Positions 24,684 to 33,720 of a stretch of DNA of 64,000 bases are shown here, piece after piece (within the stretch, counting starts at the first letter, position 1; every line of letters starts with the position of its first letter). The position numbers and the translations under genes were made by a program. The notes under the pieces were generated by a model. It saw nothing but the letters and a program-made list of their open reading frames with translations, made no database searches and was not told the origin of the DNA. The stretch is taken from positions 310,001 to 374,000 of the forward strand of contig JAFECT010000006.1 of assembly GCA_018241995.1 (NCBI GenBank), in the 5' to 3' direction. The stretch comes from Pseudomonadota bacterium. Lineage in GTDB: Bacteria > Pseudomonadota > Alphaproteobacteria > Caulobacterales > Caulobacteraceae.

Positions 24684-24889
24684 GCCGCGCTTGCCGGAAG
24701 GGTCCTCGAAGCCTATCTATCCAGACGGCGGGTCATGCTGCGGCTCGCGTCGAAGGCTTCACATCCCGGGGACCTTAATCACTCTCTACGGGAGCTGTCC
24801 CTGTCGGGGTCCGTGGACCTCGGCACACGGCGCCCACCTGGTTATCCAGGTCCGAGGGGATTGAAACCGCCTTCACGGTTCTTCGCGGC
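24684..24889 (+). ncRNA. ssrS: 6S RNA (regulator of RNA polymerase)
   Basis: The 235-base gap between zapA and the 5-formyl-THF cyclo-ligase gene is the classic site of ssrS. The gap folds into the expected rod. GCCGCG (24684-24689) pairs with CGCGGC (24884-24889), and CCGGAAGG pairs with CCTTCaCGG as an extended closing stem. A 3' side hairpin ACCTGG-TTAT-CCAGGT sits inside a CCTCGG/CCGAGG stem. 6S RNA mimics an open promoter and binds sigma-70 RNA polymerase. Mature ends are approximate. Confidence 0.7.
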
Positions 24890-24910
24890 GCCGCCACCCT
24901 TTCTCTCGCC

Positions 24911-25498
24911 ATGTCCGACACCTCAGCCAAAGCCGAGCTTCGCGCCCAGGCCGCCGAACGGCGGGCCGCCGCGGCCGCGGCCCATCCCCTGGCCGGCCAG
25001 ACCCTGTCGGCGGTGTTCCCGCGGGCGCTGATCCCTCAGCCGGGGTCGGTGGTCGCCGGCTACTGGCCCTTCCGCAGCGAGATCGATCCGAGGCCCCTGC
25101 TGGAGCGACTGACGCAGCTCGGCCTGAAGGCCGCCCTGCCGGTGACGCCGCCCAAGGGATCGGATGCGCCCCTGACCTTCCGCCTATGGGACCCGGCCCA
25201 CGACCTCGCGCGCGGCCATTTCGGCGTGCATGAGCCGTCGCCTGAGGCCGAAACGGTGGAGCCCGACCTGGTGCTGGTCCCGATGCTGGCCTTCGACCGC
25301 CAGGGCCACCGCCTAGGCTATGGCGCCGGGCACTACGACCGCACCCTGGAGCGTCTGCGCGCCCTGAAGCCGGTCACGGCCATCGGCCTGGCCTTCGCGG
25401 TCCAGGAGGTCGAGCGCCTGCCTGCCGACCCCCACGATCAGAAACTGGACGGCGTCGTCACGGAACGCGCCTATATTGCGTTCCGAAAGGACGATTGA
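24911..25498 (+). CDS. 5-formyltetrahydrofolate cyclo-ligase
   Basis: The 195-residue enzyme converts 5-formyl-THF to 5,10-methenyl-THF with ATP. Motifs include Y-W-P-F-R-S-E-I-D near residue 49, P-D-L-V-L-V-P-M-L-A-F-D-R-Q-G-H-R-L-G-Y-G-x-G-H-Y-D-R-T at about 118-145 (substrate and nucleotide site), and a C-terminal H-D-Q-K-L-D-G-V-V-T-E. It lies directly after 6S RNA, as in many proteobacteria, where the two are often co-transcribed. Its TGA overlaps the next ATG by one base. Confidence 0.93.
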   Translation: MSDTSAKAELRAQAAERRAAAAAAHPLAGQTLSAVFPRALIPQPGSVVAGYWPFRSEIDPRPLLERLTQLGLKAALPVTPPKGSDAPLTFRLWDPAHDLARGHFGVHEPSPEAETVEPDLVLVPMLAFDRQGHRLGYGAGHYDRTLERLRALKPVTAIGLAFAVQEVERLPADPHDQKLDGVVTERAYIAFRKDD

Positions 25499-26340
25499 TG
25501 CGTATCGGATTTTTTGGCGACGTCGTCGGGCGCTCGGGCCGCGACGGGCTTTCGGACCACCTGCACGAGCTCAAACGGCGCCTCGGCATGGATTTCGTGG
25601 TGGTCAACGCCGAGAACGCCGCGGGCGGCTTCGGCATCACCGAGCATACGGCCCGCGAGCTGTTCGACGCCGGGGCCGACGTCCTGACACTCGGCAACCA
25701 CTCCTGGGACCAGAAGGAAGCCCTGACCTACATCGTGCGCGAGCCGCGGCTGATCCGCCCGGTCAACTACCCGCGCCTGATGGATGCGCCGGGCCGCGGC
25801 GCCGACCTGTTCGAGACCCAGTCGGGCCGCCGGGTGCTGGTCATGAACGTGCTGGGCCGGGTGCACATGGATCCGATGGACGACCCGTTCTCGGCCGTGG
25901 AGAAGGAGCTCGACGCCTGTCCGCTGGGCCTGGCCTGCGACGCGGTGATCGTCGACATCCACGCGGAAGCGACTTCCGAGAAGATGGCGATGGGCCACTT
26001 CTGCGACGGGCGCGCGTCCCTGGTGGTGGGCACTCATACCCACGTGCCGACTGCCGACTGCCAGATTCTGCCGAACGGCACAGCCTACCAGACCGACGCG
26101 GGGGCCTGCGCCGACTACGACAGCGTGATCGGCAACGACAAGGAAGAGCCGCTGCGCCGATTCACCACCCGCATTGCGGGCGGGCGCTACACCCCGGCCT
26201 CAGGCCCGGCGACGATCTGCGGCGTGTTCGTCGAGACCGACGACCGGACGGGTCTGGCCGTGCGCGTGGAGCCGATCCGCGTGGGCGGGCGGCTGTCGCA
26301 GCACGTTCCGGCGATGGATCTGGTGGCCGAGCGGGCCTAG
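25498..26340 (+). CDS. TIGR00282/YmdB family metallophosphoesterase
   Basis: The 280-residue protein matches the YmdB family, metal-dependent phosphoesterases that hydrolyse cyclic nucleotides. Metal ligands are visible in R-I-G-F-F-G-D-V-V-G-R-S-G, V-V-N-A-E-N-A-A-G-G-F-G-I, L-T-L-G-N-H-S-W-D, D-I-H-A-E-A-T-S-E-K and G-T-H-T-H-V-P-T-A-D. It starts at ATG 25498, overlapping the upstream stop codon by one base. Its role here is not known. Confidence 0.9.
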   Translation: MRIGFFGDVVGRSGRDGLSDHLHELKRRLGMDFVVVNAENAAGGFGITEHTARELFDAGADVLTLGNHSWDQKEALTYIVREPRLIRPVNYPRLMDAPGRGADLFETQSGRRVLVMNVLGRVHMDPMDDPFSAVEKELDACPLGLACDAVIVDIHAEATSEKMAMGHFCDGRASLVVGTHTHVPTADCQILPNGTAYQTDAGACADYDSVIGNDKEEPLRRFTTRIAGGRYTPASGPATICGVFVETDDRTGLAVRVEPIRVGGRLSQHVPAMDLVAERA

Positions 26341-26347
26341 TCGCGAT

Positions 26348-26575
26348 TCAGTCGCGTTCTCGGGGCCACATGGCCCCGGCGGTGAAGGCCGCGCCGACCG
26401 CGAGGCCCAGCGCGAACGCGCCCGCAATGGCCAGGCTCGGCTGCAGCTTGCCGAACGGCCAGCCCGGCCGATCGTACCAATGCACCAGTTCGGTGGTGGG
26501 CTCTTCGTCGTCCATGAAGTCCTCAAGCCCGTCCAGGACCGCATAGTCGGGCGGGGAAACGTCGAGCTTGGACAT
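26348..26575 (-). CDS. Small single-pass membrane protein
   Basis: A 75-residue protein with an acidic N-terminal half (D-G-L-E-D-F-M-D-D-E-E-P) and one hydrophobic segment near residues 48-67 rich in Gly and Ala. No family is recognised. The ATG at 26575 was preferred over an upstream start that would add 18 residues without similarity or a better ribosome binding site. It is convergent with the metallophosphoesterase gene. Confidence 0.6.
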   Translation of the reverse strand: MSKLDVSPPDYAVLDGLEDFMDDEEPTTELVHWYDRPGWPFGKLQPSLAIAGAFALGLAVGAAFTAGAMWPRERD

Positions 26576-26759
26576 GGCGTGGCTCACCTTGGCGGACTCT
26601 TGCTTTCGAGGGCGACCCTGGCTGAACACCGCCGCGGCGCCTGGGTTCCCGTAACTCGGACGCGCGGCGCAGTCGACAGATATAGGGCCGGTCGGCTATC
26701 GAGCGGCCATCTTCGTAGTCGAGGCGGGCCTTGAGGCCACACGCCTTTGGGATCTGAGC

Positions 26760-27509
26760 ATGGCCGGCCACTCAAAGTTCAAGAACATCATGCACAAGAA
26801 GGGCCGCGCCGACGCGGCCCGCTCCAAGCTGTTCTCGCGCCTGTCGCGCGAAATCACCGTGGCGGCCAAGCACGGCATGCCCGACCCCAACTTCAACCCG
26901 CGCCTGCGCCTGGCCATCGCCAACGCCAAGGCCGAGTCCATGCCCAAGGACAATATCGAGCGGGCCATCAAGAAGTCGGAGGGCGGTGACGCGGCCGACT
27001 ACGCCGAGATCCGTTTCGAGGGTTTCGGCCCCGGCGGCGCGGGCATCATCGTCGAGGTTCTGACGGATAACCGCAACCGCGCCGCCTCGAACGTGCGCGC
27101 GGCCTTCTCTAAGCACGGCGGCAACATGGGCGAGACCGGGGCGGTCAGCTTCATGTTTGATCGCATGGGCCAGATCGTCTACCCGGCCTCGGTCGGCAGC
27201 GAGGACAAGGTGATGGAGGCCGCCATCGAGGCGGGCGCCCAGGACGTCGAATCCGACCCTGAGGAAGGCCACACCATCTTCACCGCCTTCGAGGACCTGA
27301 ACGAGGTGGCCGAGGCGCTGGAAAAGGCGCTGGGCGCGCCGAAATCCACCAGCATCGTCTGGCGCCCGAAGAGCCTGACCCCGGTCTCCGGCGACGCGGC
27401 CGGCACCCTGATGAAGCTGATGGATGTGCTCGACGACGACGACGACGTGCAGAACGTCTACGCCAACTTCGAGATCAGCGACGAGGACATGGCCAAGCTG
27501 ACGGCCTGA
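26760..27509 (+). CDS. YebC/PmpR family DNA-binding regulator
   Basis: The 249-residue protein is a full-length YebC family member. It begins [14 protein letters not shown], has [18 protein letters not shown] near 60-77, a middle [13 protein letters not shown] segment, and an acidic end [13 protein letters not shown]. Some family members regulate transcription; others help the ribosome at proline-rich stretches. It is often located next to ruvC, as here. Confidence 0.93.
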   Translation: MAGHSKFKNIMHKKGRADAARSKLFSRLSREITVAAKHGMPDPNFNPRLRLAIANAKAESMPKDNIERAIKKSEGGDAADYAEIRFEGFGPGGAGIIVEVLTDNRNRAASNVRAAFSKHGGNMGETGAVSFMFDRMGQIVYPASVGSEDKVMEAAIEAGAQDVESDPEEGHTIFTAFEDLNEVAEALEKALGAPKSTSIVWRPKSLTPVSGDAAGTLMKLMDVLDDDDDVQNVYANFEISDEDMAKLTA

Positions 27510-27519
27510 CGGAGGCGCG

Positions 27520-28188
27520 ATGCCGCAGTGGGTGACCGAATTCCTGGCGCCTCTGGCCGCCGCCCTGGTCGGCGGCGCGCTGATCGGGCTGGAGCGGGGC
27601 CTGCGCTCCGAGCCGGCGGGCTTTCGCACCCATGCCCTGGTCTGCCTTGCCAGCGCCGCCCTGGTGCTGGCGGCGCGTAACGCGGGCAGCGTGGCGGCCG
27701 ATGCGGGCGCGGCCTCGCGCATCGCCCAGGGCATCGTCACCGGCGTAGGCTTCCTGGGCGCGGGCATGATCTTCCGCGCAGGCCTCAACATCCACGGCTT
27801 GACCACGGCCGCGGCGGTCTGGGCCTCGGCCAGCCTCGGCGTGATGCTGGGGTTCGGTCACTATGTGGGGGGCGGGCTGACCCTGCTGCTCAGCCTTGTC
27901 ATCCTGACTGCGCTCAAGCCCCTGGACGAACGTCTCCCCCGCAAGGGCCTGGCAGAGGTCTCCGTCACCTATCGCCAGGGCGCAGCGCTCAGCGAAGCCG
28001 AGTTTCGTGAACTGCTGAAGGGCTTCGGTGTCGATGCGGGGGCGATCCGGCACAATCTCGACGAGGGCCGGCTGACCCACATCACCCACATCCGCGCGCG
28101 AGGGCTGGCGCCGACGGGATTGCTGTCGGACGCCTTGCGAAACCATCCCGCCGTCGCCGGCTTCGACATTGATCCCAGGGATGTCTAG
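27520..28188 (+). CDS. MgtC/SapB family membrane protein
   Basis: The 222-residue protein has four or five N-terminal transmembrane helices with MgtC motifs: [21 protein letters not shown] and [10 protein letters not shown] near residue 80. A cytoplasmic ACT-like domain follows from about residue 145. MgtC proteins affect magnesium starvation responses and the ATP synthase. It lies between yebC and ruvC, 10 bases from yebC, on the same strand. Confidence 0.88.
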   Translation: MPQWVTEFLAPLAAALVGGALIGLERGLRSEPAGFRTHALVCLASAALVLAARNAGSVAADAGAASRIAQGIVTGVGFLGAGMIFRAGLNIHGLTTAAAVWASASLGVMLGFGHYVGGGLTLLLSLVILTALKPLDERLPRKGLAEVSVTYRQGAALSEAEFRELLKGFGVDAGAIRHNLDEGRLTHITHIRARGLAPTGLLSDALRNHPAVAGFDIDPRDV

Positions 28189-28245
28189 CCGCGACGTCTG
28201 ATCCCGCTTCCCAAGCCGGGCGCGGGCGGGCATTTTGCCGAACGA

Positions 28246-28752
28246 ATGACGAACACGGCGATTCGCATCCTGGGGCTCGACCCCGGCCTGAGGCGCACCG
28301 GCTGGGGCGTGATCGCGTGCGAGGGCTCGCGCATCTCCTGGCTGGCGCACGGGGTCCTGACGCCCGACGACAAGGCGCCCTTCGCCGAGCGCCTGCTGCA
28401 TCTGTTCGAGGGCGTGAGCGAACTGGTCGCCGCCTGGGCGCCGGACGAGGCCGCCATCGAGGAGACCTTCGTCAGCACCAACGCTTCTTCCACGCTCAAG
28501 CTCGGCCACGCGCGCGCCGCGGCCATGATCGCGCCCTGCCGCGCCGGCCTGCCGGTGGCCGAATACGCGGCCAAGGAGGTCAAGAAGGCGGTGGTGGGGA
28601 CCGGGGCCGCGGACAAGACCCAGGTGGCCTTCATGGTCCAGCGCCTGCTTCCCGCCTCGGGCAAGCCGACGGCCGACGCCGCCGACGCCCTGGCGGTGGC
28701 CATCGCCCACGCCCATGCGCGCCGTTACCGCAAGCTGGGAGCCGTCGCTTGA
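28246..28752 (+). CDS. ruvC: Holliday junction resolvase RuvC
   Basis: The 168-residue endonuclease has the four acidic active-site residues of the family: Asp in I-L-G-L-D-P-G-L-R, Glu in A-A-I-E-E-T-F, and the C-terminal [10 protein letters not shown]. It cuts Holliday junctions symmetrically as part of RuvABC. Its TGA overlaps the ruvA start (TTGA), so ruvC, ruvA and ruvB are tightly coupled. Confidence 0.96.
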   Translation: MTNTAIRILGLDPGLRRTGWGVIACEGSRISWLAHGVLTPDDKAPFAERLLHLFEGVSELVAAWAPDEAAIEETFVSTNASSTLKLGHARAAAMIAPCRAGLPVAEYAAKEVKKAVVGTGAADKTQVAFMVQRLLPASGKPTADAADALAVAIAHAHARRYRKLGAVA

Positions 28753-29366
28753 TTGGCAGGCTTAGAGGCGTGCTGGCCGAGGCCGGCGAGGACGAGGTGC
28801 TGATCGAAGTCGGCGGGGTGGGCTATGTGCTGCGCTGCGGCTCGAAGACGCTGTCGCGCCTGCCGCCGATCGGCGACGAGGTCCTGCTGCACGTCGAAAG
28901 CCAGTGGTCGCAGGAGCAGGGGCCGCGGCTCTATGGCTTCCTCGGCCGCGACGAGCGCCGCGCCTTCGTGGCTTTGCTGAGCGTGCAGGGGGTGGGCCCA
29001 AAGGCGGCGCTGTCGGTGCTGGACGTGCTGGGGCCCGGCGAACTGGCCCAGGCCGTGGCGCGCGAGGACAAGGCCTCGGTCGGCCGTGCCAATGGGGTTG
29101 GCCCGAAGCTGGCCCTGCGCATCGTCACCGAGCTCAAGGACAAGCAACTGGCCGACGTCGGCGCCTTCCACGTCTCCGCCCTGGCGCCGATCCAGGCGGC
29201 CGCGCCGCAGGTCTCCACCTCCGGCGAGGCGGTTTCGGCCCTGATGGGCTTAGGGATTGCCGAGGCCATCGCGCGCCGCACTGTCGATCAGGCCCTGATC
29301 CGCCTGGGTGAGGACGCCGAGGTCTCCGCCGTCATCCGCGCCGCCCTGCAGGACATCGGGCGATGA
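28749..29366 (+). CDS. ruvA: Holliday junction branch migration protein RuvA
   Basis: The 205-residue protein starts at TTG 28749 with the conserved L-I-G-R-L-R-G. It has the N-terminal OB domain (V-G-G-V-G-Y-V), a central HhH domain around [13 protein letters not shown] and [18 protein letters not shown], a flexible linker, and a C-terminal RuvB-binding domain. It binds four-way junctions and loads RuvB. The rare TTG start overlaps the ruvC stop codon. Confidence 0.95.
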   Translation: MIGRLRGVLAEAGEDEVLIEVGGVGYVLRCGSKTLSRLPPIGDEVLLHVESQWSQEQGPRLYGFLGRDERRAFVALLSVQGVGPKAALSVLDVLGPGELAQAVAREDKASVGRANGVGPKLALRIVTELKDKQLADVGAFHVSALAPIQAAAPQVSTSGEAVSALMGLGIAEAIARRTVDQALIRLGEDAEVSAVIRAALQDIGR

Positions 29367-30391
29367 GTAGATTGGTCTCGGGCGAAGACCAGCCGCTCGA
29401 CCCGCAGGACCGCGCCCTGCGCCCCCAGACGCTCGACGAATTCGTCGGGCAGGAGCAGGCCAAGGGCAATCTCAAGGTCTTCATCGACGCCGCCCGCGGC
29501 CGGGGCGAGGCGCTGGACCACGTGCTGCTGTTCGGCCCGCCGGGGCTGGGCAAGACCACCCTGGCCCAGATCGTCGCGCGCGAGCTGGGGGTGAACTTTC
29601 GCGCCACCTCGGGCCCGGTCCTGGCCAAGGCCGGGGACTTGGCGGCAATCCTGACCAACCTCGAACCGCGCGATGTGCTGTTCATCGACGAGATTCACCG
29701 CCTGGCCCCGGCCGTGGAGGAAATCCTCTACCCGGCTATGGAAGACCATGTGCTGGACCTGATCATCGGCGAGGGCCCCTCGGCGCGCACGGTGCGCATC
29801 GACCTGGCGCCCTTCACCCTGGTCGGCGCCACGACGCGGGCGGGCTTGCTGGCCACGCCGCTGCGCGACCGTTTCGGCATTCCGCTGAGGCTGGAGTTCT
29901 ATACCTCCGAAGAGCTCTGCCGCGTGCTCGGCCACGCCGCGCGCAAGATGGGCGCGCCCCTGGCGCCGGACGGCGCCGCCGAGATCGCGACCCGCGCCCG
30001 AGGCACCCCGCGCGTGGCCGGCCGCCTGCTGCGCCGCGTGCGCGACTTCGCCACCGCCGAGGGCGCCGAGACCATCGACCGCCGAGTCGCGGGCCGGGCC
30101 TTGGCGCGGCTGGAGGTCGACGAACTGGGCCTGGACAGCCTCGACCGCCGCTACCTGCGCGCCCTGATCGAGAACTACGGCGGCGGTCCCGTCGGCATGG
30201 AGACCATCGCCGCCGCCATCGCCGAAGCCCGCGACGCGGTGGAGGACATGATCGAGCCCTATCTGATGCAGCAGGGCTTCATCCAGCGCACCCCCCGGGG
30301 CCGCATGGCCGCGGCCAAGGCCTACGCCCACCTGGGGCTCACCGCGCCGCCGAAAGTTCAGCAGCCGGGGCTGTTCGAGGACGGGAAATGA
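29363..30391 (+). CDS. ruvB: Holliday junction branch migration ATPase RuvB
   Basis: The 342-residue AAA+ motor contains Walker A G-P-P-G-L-G-K-T near residue 57, Walker B L-F-I-D-E-I-H near 107, sensor A-T-T-R-A-G-L-L, the arginine-finger region L-R-D-R-F-G, and a C-terminal winged helix with F-I-Q-R-T-P-R-G-R. It overlaps the ruvA stop by four bases (ATGA). An open frame begins at an ATGA over its own stop codon and continues through the inverted-repeat element that follows. Confidence 0.97.
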   Translation: MSRLVSGEDQPLDPQDRALRPQTLDEFVGQEQAKGNLKVFIDAARGRGEALDHVLLFGPPGLGKTTLAQIVARELGVNFRATSGPVLAKAGDLAAILTNLEPRDVLFIDEIHRLAPAVEEILYPAMEDHVLDLIIGEGPSARTVRIDLAPFTLVGATTRAGLLATPLRDRFGIPLRLEFYTSEELCRVLGHAARKMGAPLAPDGAAEIATRARGTPRVAGRLLRRVRDFATAEGAETIDRRVAGRALARLEVDELGLDSLDRRYLRALIENYGGGPVGMETIAAAIAEARDAVEDMIEPYLMQQGFIQRTPRGRMAAAKAYAHLGLTAPPKVQQPGLFEDGK

Positions 30392-30409
30392 CCGAGGCCG
30401 CCAAATCCG

Positions 30410-30632
30410 AATCCTTCTCCCCTTGCGGGAGAAGGATGGGCCCCGTTGCGCAGCAACGGGAGGATGAGGGGTCGATATCCGTCATCCGGCTTCGCGCTGG
30501 TGAAGGGCGCCTAGATTTGAAAGCAATCGCGATTCAGCAGCGCTCCGTTCGGACCGCCCAGGGCGACCCCTCATCCTCCCGTAGGCCTCTGGCCGACGGG
30601 GCCCATCCTTCTCCCGCAAGGAGAGAAGGATT
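30410..30632. repeat. 223-bp inverted-repeat (MITE-like) element
   Basis: Two arms of about 65-69 bp (30410-30474 and 30564-30632) are inverted copies, nearly identical at their outer halves (ATCCTTCT, TTGCGGGAGAAGGATGGGC) and inner ends (GGGAGGATGAGGGGTCG), with a divergent middle. Each arm also holds its own hairpin (CTCCC-CTTGC-GGGAG type). About 90 bp of unrelated sequence lie between. No transposase is present, so it is either a small non-autonomous element or a REP-type repeat. Confidence 0.75.
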
Positions 30633-30639
30633 TTTCACG

Positions 30640-31041
30640 TTGGGACGCAAGGCGCTTGTCGTTGCCTTAGCCCTATTCGTGCTCGTCGCGGCATGTGCGG
30701 AGAAACCGAAGCCCGCGGACGCCTATGCCGAGGCGAAGGCGGGTCTGCAGAAGCGGTTGGGGCCGACCACAGAGCTTCACTACGTCTCGACCAACATCGC
30801 GCACGGCAAGACCGCGATCTGTGGTGTCGCAGGGCCTCAGATCTCAACTGCGAAGGTCGATCCCGCGGAGCCGCCGCCGCCCTTCACGGACCATAGCTTC
30901 GTTTTCGCGGACGGGACGCTGACGCTGGACTCCGACGAGGACGCCATGGCTTTCGAAAGGCGGGTCGCCAGGGATTGTCCCGATTTCGTGAGCATGCGGC
31001 GGCCTGTGTCGCCTGCTGTAAACGCAGCGAGCCGTCCATGA
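30640..31041 (+). CDS. Putative lipoprotein between ruvB and ybgC
   Basis: The 133-residue product begins with a signal peptide (G-R-K-A-L-V-V-A-L-A-L-F-V) and a lipobox L-V-A-A-C with Cys near residue 20, so it should be lipid-anchored. The mature part has two further Cys residues (A-I-C-G-V and R-D-C-P-D) and no family is recognised. The best start is TTG 30640, with its AAGGA ribosome binding site supplied by the end of the repeat element. The same frame is open back to an ATG at 30388 that overlaps the ruvB stop. Its own stop overlaps the ybgC start (ATGA). Confidence 0.65.
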   Translation: MGRKALVVALALFVLVAACAEKPKPADAYAEAKAGLQKRLGPTTELHYVSTNIAHGKTAICGVAGPQISTAKVDPAEPPPPFTDHSFVFADGTLTLDSDEDAMAFERRVARDCPDFVSMRRPVSPAVNAASRP

Positions 31042-31490
31042 ACGACGCCCCCTCCGCCGGCCGGTTCGAGGGCCGTGACCACCTGTTGCCTGTGCGGGTC
31101 TACTACGAGGACACCGACTTCACCGGCCTAGTCTATCACGCCAACTACGTGCGCTATTTCGAGCGTGGCCGCTCCGACTTCCTGCGGCTGGCGGCGACCG
31201 GGCACCAGGAGTTGCTCGATCGCGACGACCCCTTGGCCTTTGTGGTGGTGCGCATGGAGCTCGTGTTCAAGCGCGGCGCCCGCATCGACGACGCCCTGGT
31301 GGTCCGCACCCGCTACGACAGCGTCAAGGGCGCGAGGCTGCTGATCAGCCAGCAGATCGAGCGGGGCGGCGAGCTGATGGTGTCCGCCGAGGTCGAGGCC
31401 GCCTGCATCGACCTGCAGGGTCGGCCTAAGCGGCCGCCAAAATCCCTGGCCGAGGGCCTAGCCCCCTGGTTGAAACCGCTCGCGGACTGA
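31038..31490 (+). CDS. ybgC: Tol-Pal-associated acyl-CoA thioesterase YbgC
   Basis: The 150-residue hot-dog-fold protein has the family active site Y-Y-E-D-T-D-F-T-G-L-V-Y-H-A-N-Y-V-R-Y-F-E-R-G-R near residues 24-47, with the catalytic Asp in the first half. It hydrolyses acyl-CoA or acyl-ACP and is linked to envelope maintenance by its constant place before tolQ. The ATG at 31038 overlaps the upstream lipoprotein stop. A frame open further upstream is not needed. Confidence 0.93.
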   Translation: MNDAPSAGRFEGRDHLLPVRVYYEDTDFTGLVYHANYVRYFERGRSDFLRLAATGHQELLDRDDPLAFVVVRMELVFKRGARIDDALVVRTRYDSVKGARLLISQQIERGGELMVSAEVEAACIDLQGRPKRPPKSLAEGLAPWLKPLAD

Positions 31491-31591
31491 AGGCGAAGCC
31501 CTAGACTTAGCGCCCAAGATTCGACACGGGTGTCCGCTGTACATGCCGGCGCGCCGCCGCGCGACCGCACGAAAAGATCGGAGTGAATCCA

Positions 31592-32302
<711 letters not shown>

Positions 32303-32305
32303 GCC

Positions 32306-32806
32306 ATGGCGTTTTCGGCCGGACAGGGCGGAACGGGGCGGCGCGGCCGCCGCCGCAGCCGCTCGCGCCAGACCCTGTCGGAGATCAACGTCACGCCGCT
32401 GGTTGACGTGATGCTGGTGCTCCTGATCATCTTCATGATCTCCGCGCCCCTGCTGAACGCCGGGGTCGAGGTCGAGCTGCCCAAGACCGAGGCCGGCGCG
32501 ATCAAGGACTCCAACGAGCCGATCGCCGTCACCGTGCGCAAGGACGGCGCGATCTTCATCCAGCAGACCCAGGTGACCTACGATCAGCTGGCCCCGGCCC
32601 TGACCGCGGCGACGGGCGGCTCGCACGAGCGGCCGATCTTCGTGCGCGCCGATGGCAACGCGCCCTATGAATCGGTGGCGCGGGTGATGGCCAAGCTGGC
32701 GGTCACCGGCTTCACCAAGATCAGCCTCGTCACCGACACCTCCGCCTCGAAGGGCGACGAGGCTGGCCGGGCCACGCCTGTGACGCCCGCCTCGACGGCG
32801 CCGTAA
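32306..32806 (+). CDS. tolR: TolR
   Basis: The 166-residue ExbD/TolR protein has an Arg-rich cytoplasmic start (G-R-R-G-R-R-R-S-R-S-R), one transmembrane helix with the conserved channel Asp (V-T-P-L-V-D-V-M-L-V-L-L-I-I-F), and a periplasmic domain. It has an extra C-terminal Thr/Ala/Pro-rich tail. It begins three bases after the tolQ stop codon. Confidence 0.95.
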   Translation: MAFSAGQGGTGRRGRRRSRSRQTLSEINVTPLVDVMLVLLIIFMISAPLLNAGVEVELPKTEAGAIKDSNEPIAVTVRKDGAIFIQQTQVTYDQLAPALTAATGGSHERPIFVRADGNAPYESVARVMAKLAVTGFTKISLVTDTSASKGDEAGRATPVTPASTAP

Positions 32807-32814
32807 GGGGCGCG

Positions 32815-33591
32815 ATGCGCAGCAACAGGTTCCCGCTTCCGGCCATCATCGCCTCGATCCTGCTGCACATCGGGATCCTGGCGCTCGGCCTGCTGCATTT
32901 CTCCAAGGACCTGAAGCTCGGCGACGCCGTGCCGGTGACCATCGTCTCCAGCACCGAGTTCAAGGCGCCCGACGTGGCCCCCGTGCCGACCCCCGCCGAG
33001 GCGCCGCCCACGCCCCAGGCGGCCGAGCCTGCCCCGCCTCCGCCGCCGCCCCCGGCGCAGCGGACGCCCACGCCCGAGCCGCCCAAGCCGGTCGAGACCA
33101 AGGCGCCCAGCGCCAAGCCGCAGAAGGCGTCGGCGGCGCCGTCGCAGGTTCCGAGCGCCTGCCAGCAGAACTTCATGGCCTGCATAGGCAAGGTGGTGTC
33201 GCCGTCGCAGACGGCCGCGCGCCCGACCGGCAAGCCCTCGACCCAGATCAAGCCGACTATGGCGCCCAAGCACAGCCCGACCCCGCAGGAGGCGCGCCGC
33301 GCGCTGAGCGGCCTGGTGGGCAAGGTGCAGGACCGCTGGGTGCTGGATTGCGATGTGGCCGGCACCAAGGACGTGGTCGCCCCGGTGCGCTTCACCATCG
33401 GCTACGACGGCCGCCTCACCGAAGGCCCCGACCTGGTCAACCGCGCCCAGGAGGGAACCCTGGTCGCCCAGGCTGCGCGCGCAGCCGTGAAAGCGGCCCA
33501 GCCCTATTCGCTTCAGGACGTGCCGGCCGACTACCGCAACACCTCCATCACCATGAACTTCTCGGCCAAGGAGGCCTGCGCCACGAAGTGA
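32815..33591 (+). CDS. tolA: TolA-like protein with TonB-type C-terminus
   Basis: The 258-residue protein has a TolA layout: a single N-terminal transmembrane helix (about 8-28), a Pro/Ala/Lys-rich linker (about 50-115) and a small C-terminal domain (V-Q-D-R-W near 170, then a TonB-like V-R-F-T-I-G-Y-D-G-R-L). It lacks the long Lys/Ala helical domain of enterobacterial TolA. A Cys pair (S-A-C-Q-Q and M-A-C-I-G-K) before the last domain is unusual. Position between tolR and tolB makes the role clear. Confidence 0.9.
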   Translation: MRSNRFPLPAIIASILLHIGILALGLLHFSKDLKLGDAVPVTIVSSTEFKAPDVAPVPTPAEAPPTPQAAEPAPPPPPPPAQRTPTPEPPKPVETKAPSAKPQKASAAPSQVPSACQQNFMACIGKVVSPSQTAARPTGKPSTQIKPTMAPKHSPTPQEARRALSGLVGKVQDRWVLDCDVAGTKDVVAPVRFTIGYDGRLTEGPDLVNRAQEGTLVAQAARAAVKAAQPYSLQDVPADYRNTSITMNFSAKEACATK

Positions 33592-33720
33592 CCTCCATGT
33601 AAGGTTCATGCGCTAAAGCGCCCCGGACTTTACAGCGCGTCGAAACTTCGCCCTGATCTGAGGCCAGAGATAGCCCGTGACGTTCCAAGTCTGCGTCCGT
33701 TTGCCCGAGGTCCCCCGCCG

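Noticed and set aside
30388-30639. Coding extension of the lipoprotein through the inverted-repeat element
   Set aside because: The residues encoded by the repeat have no signal-peptide character, and a lipoprotein needs its signal at the N-terminus. The TTG start is preferred. It is kept only as evidence of insertion history.
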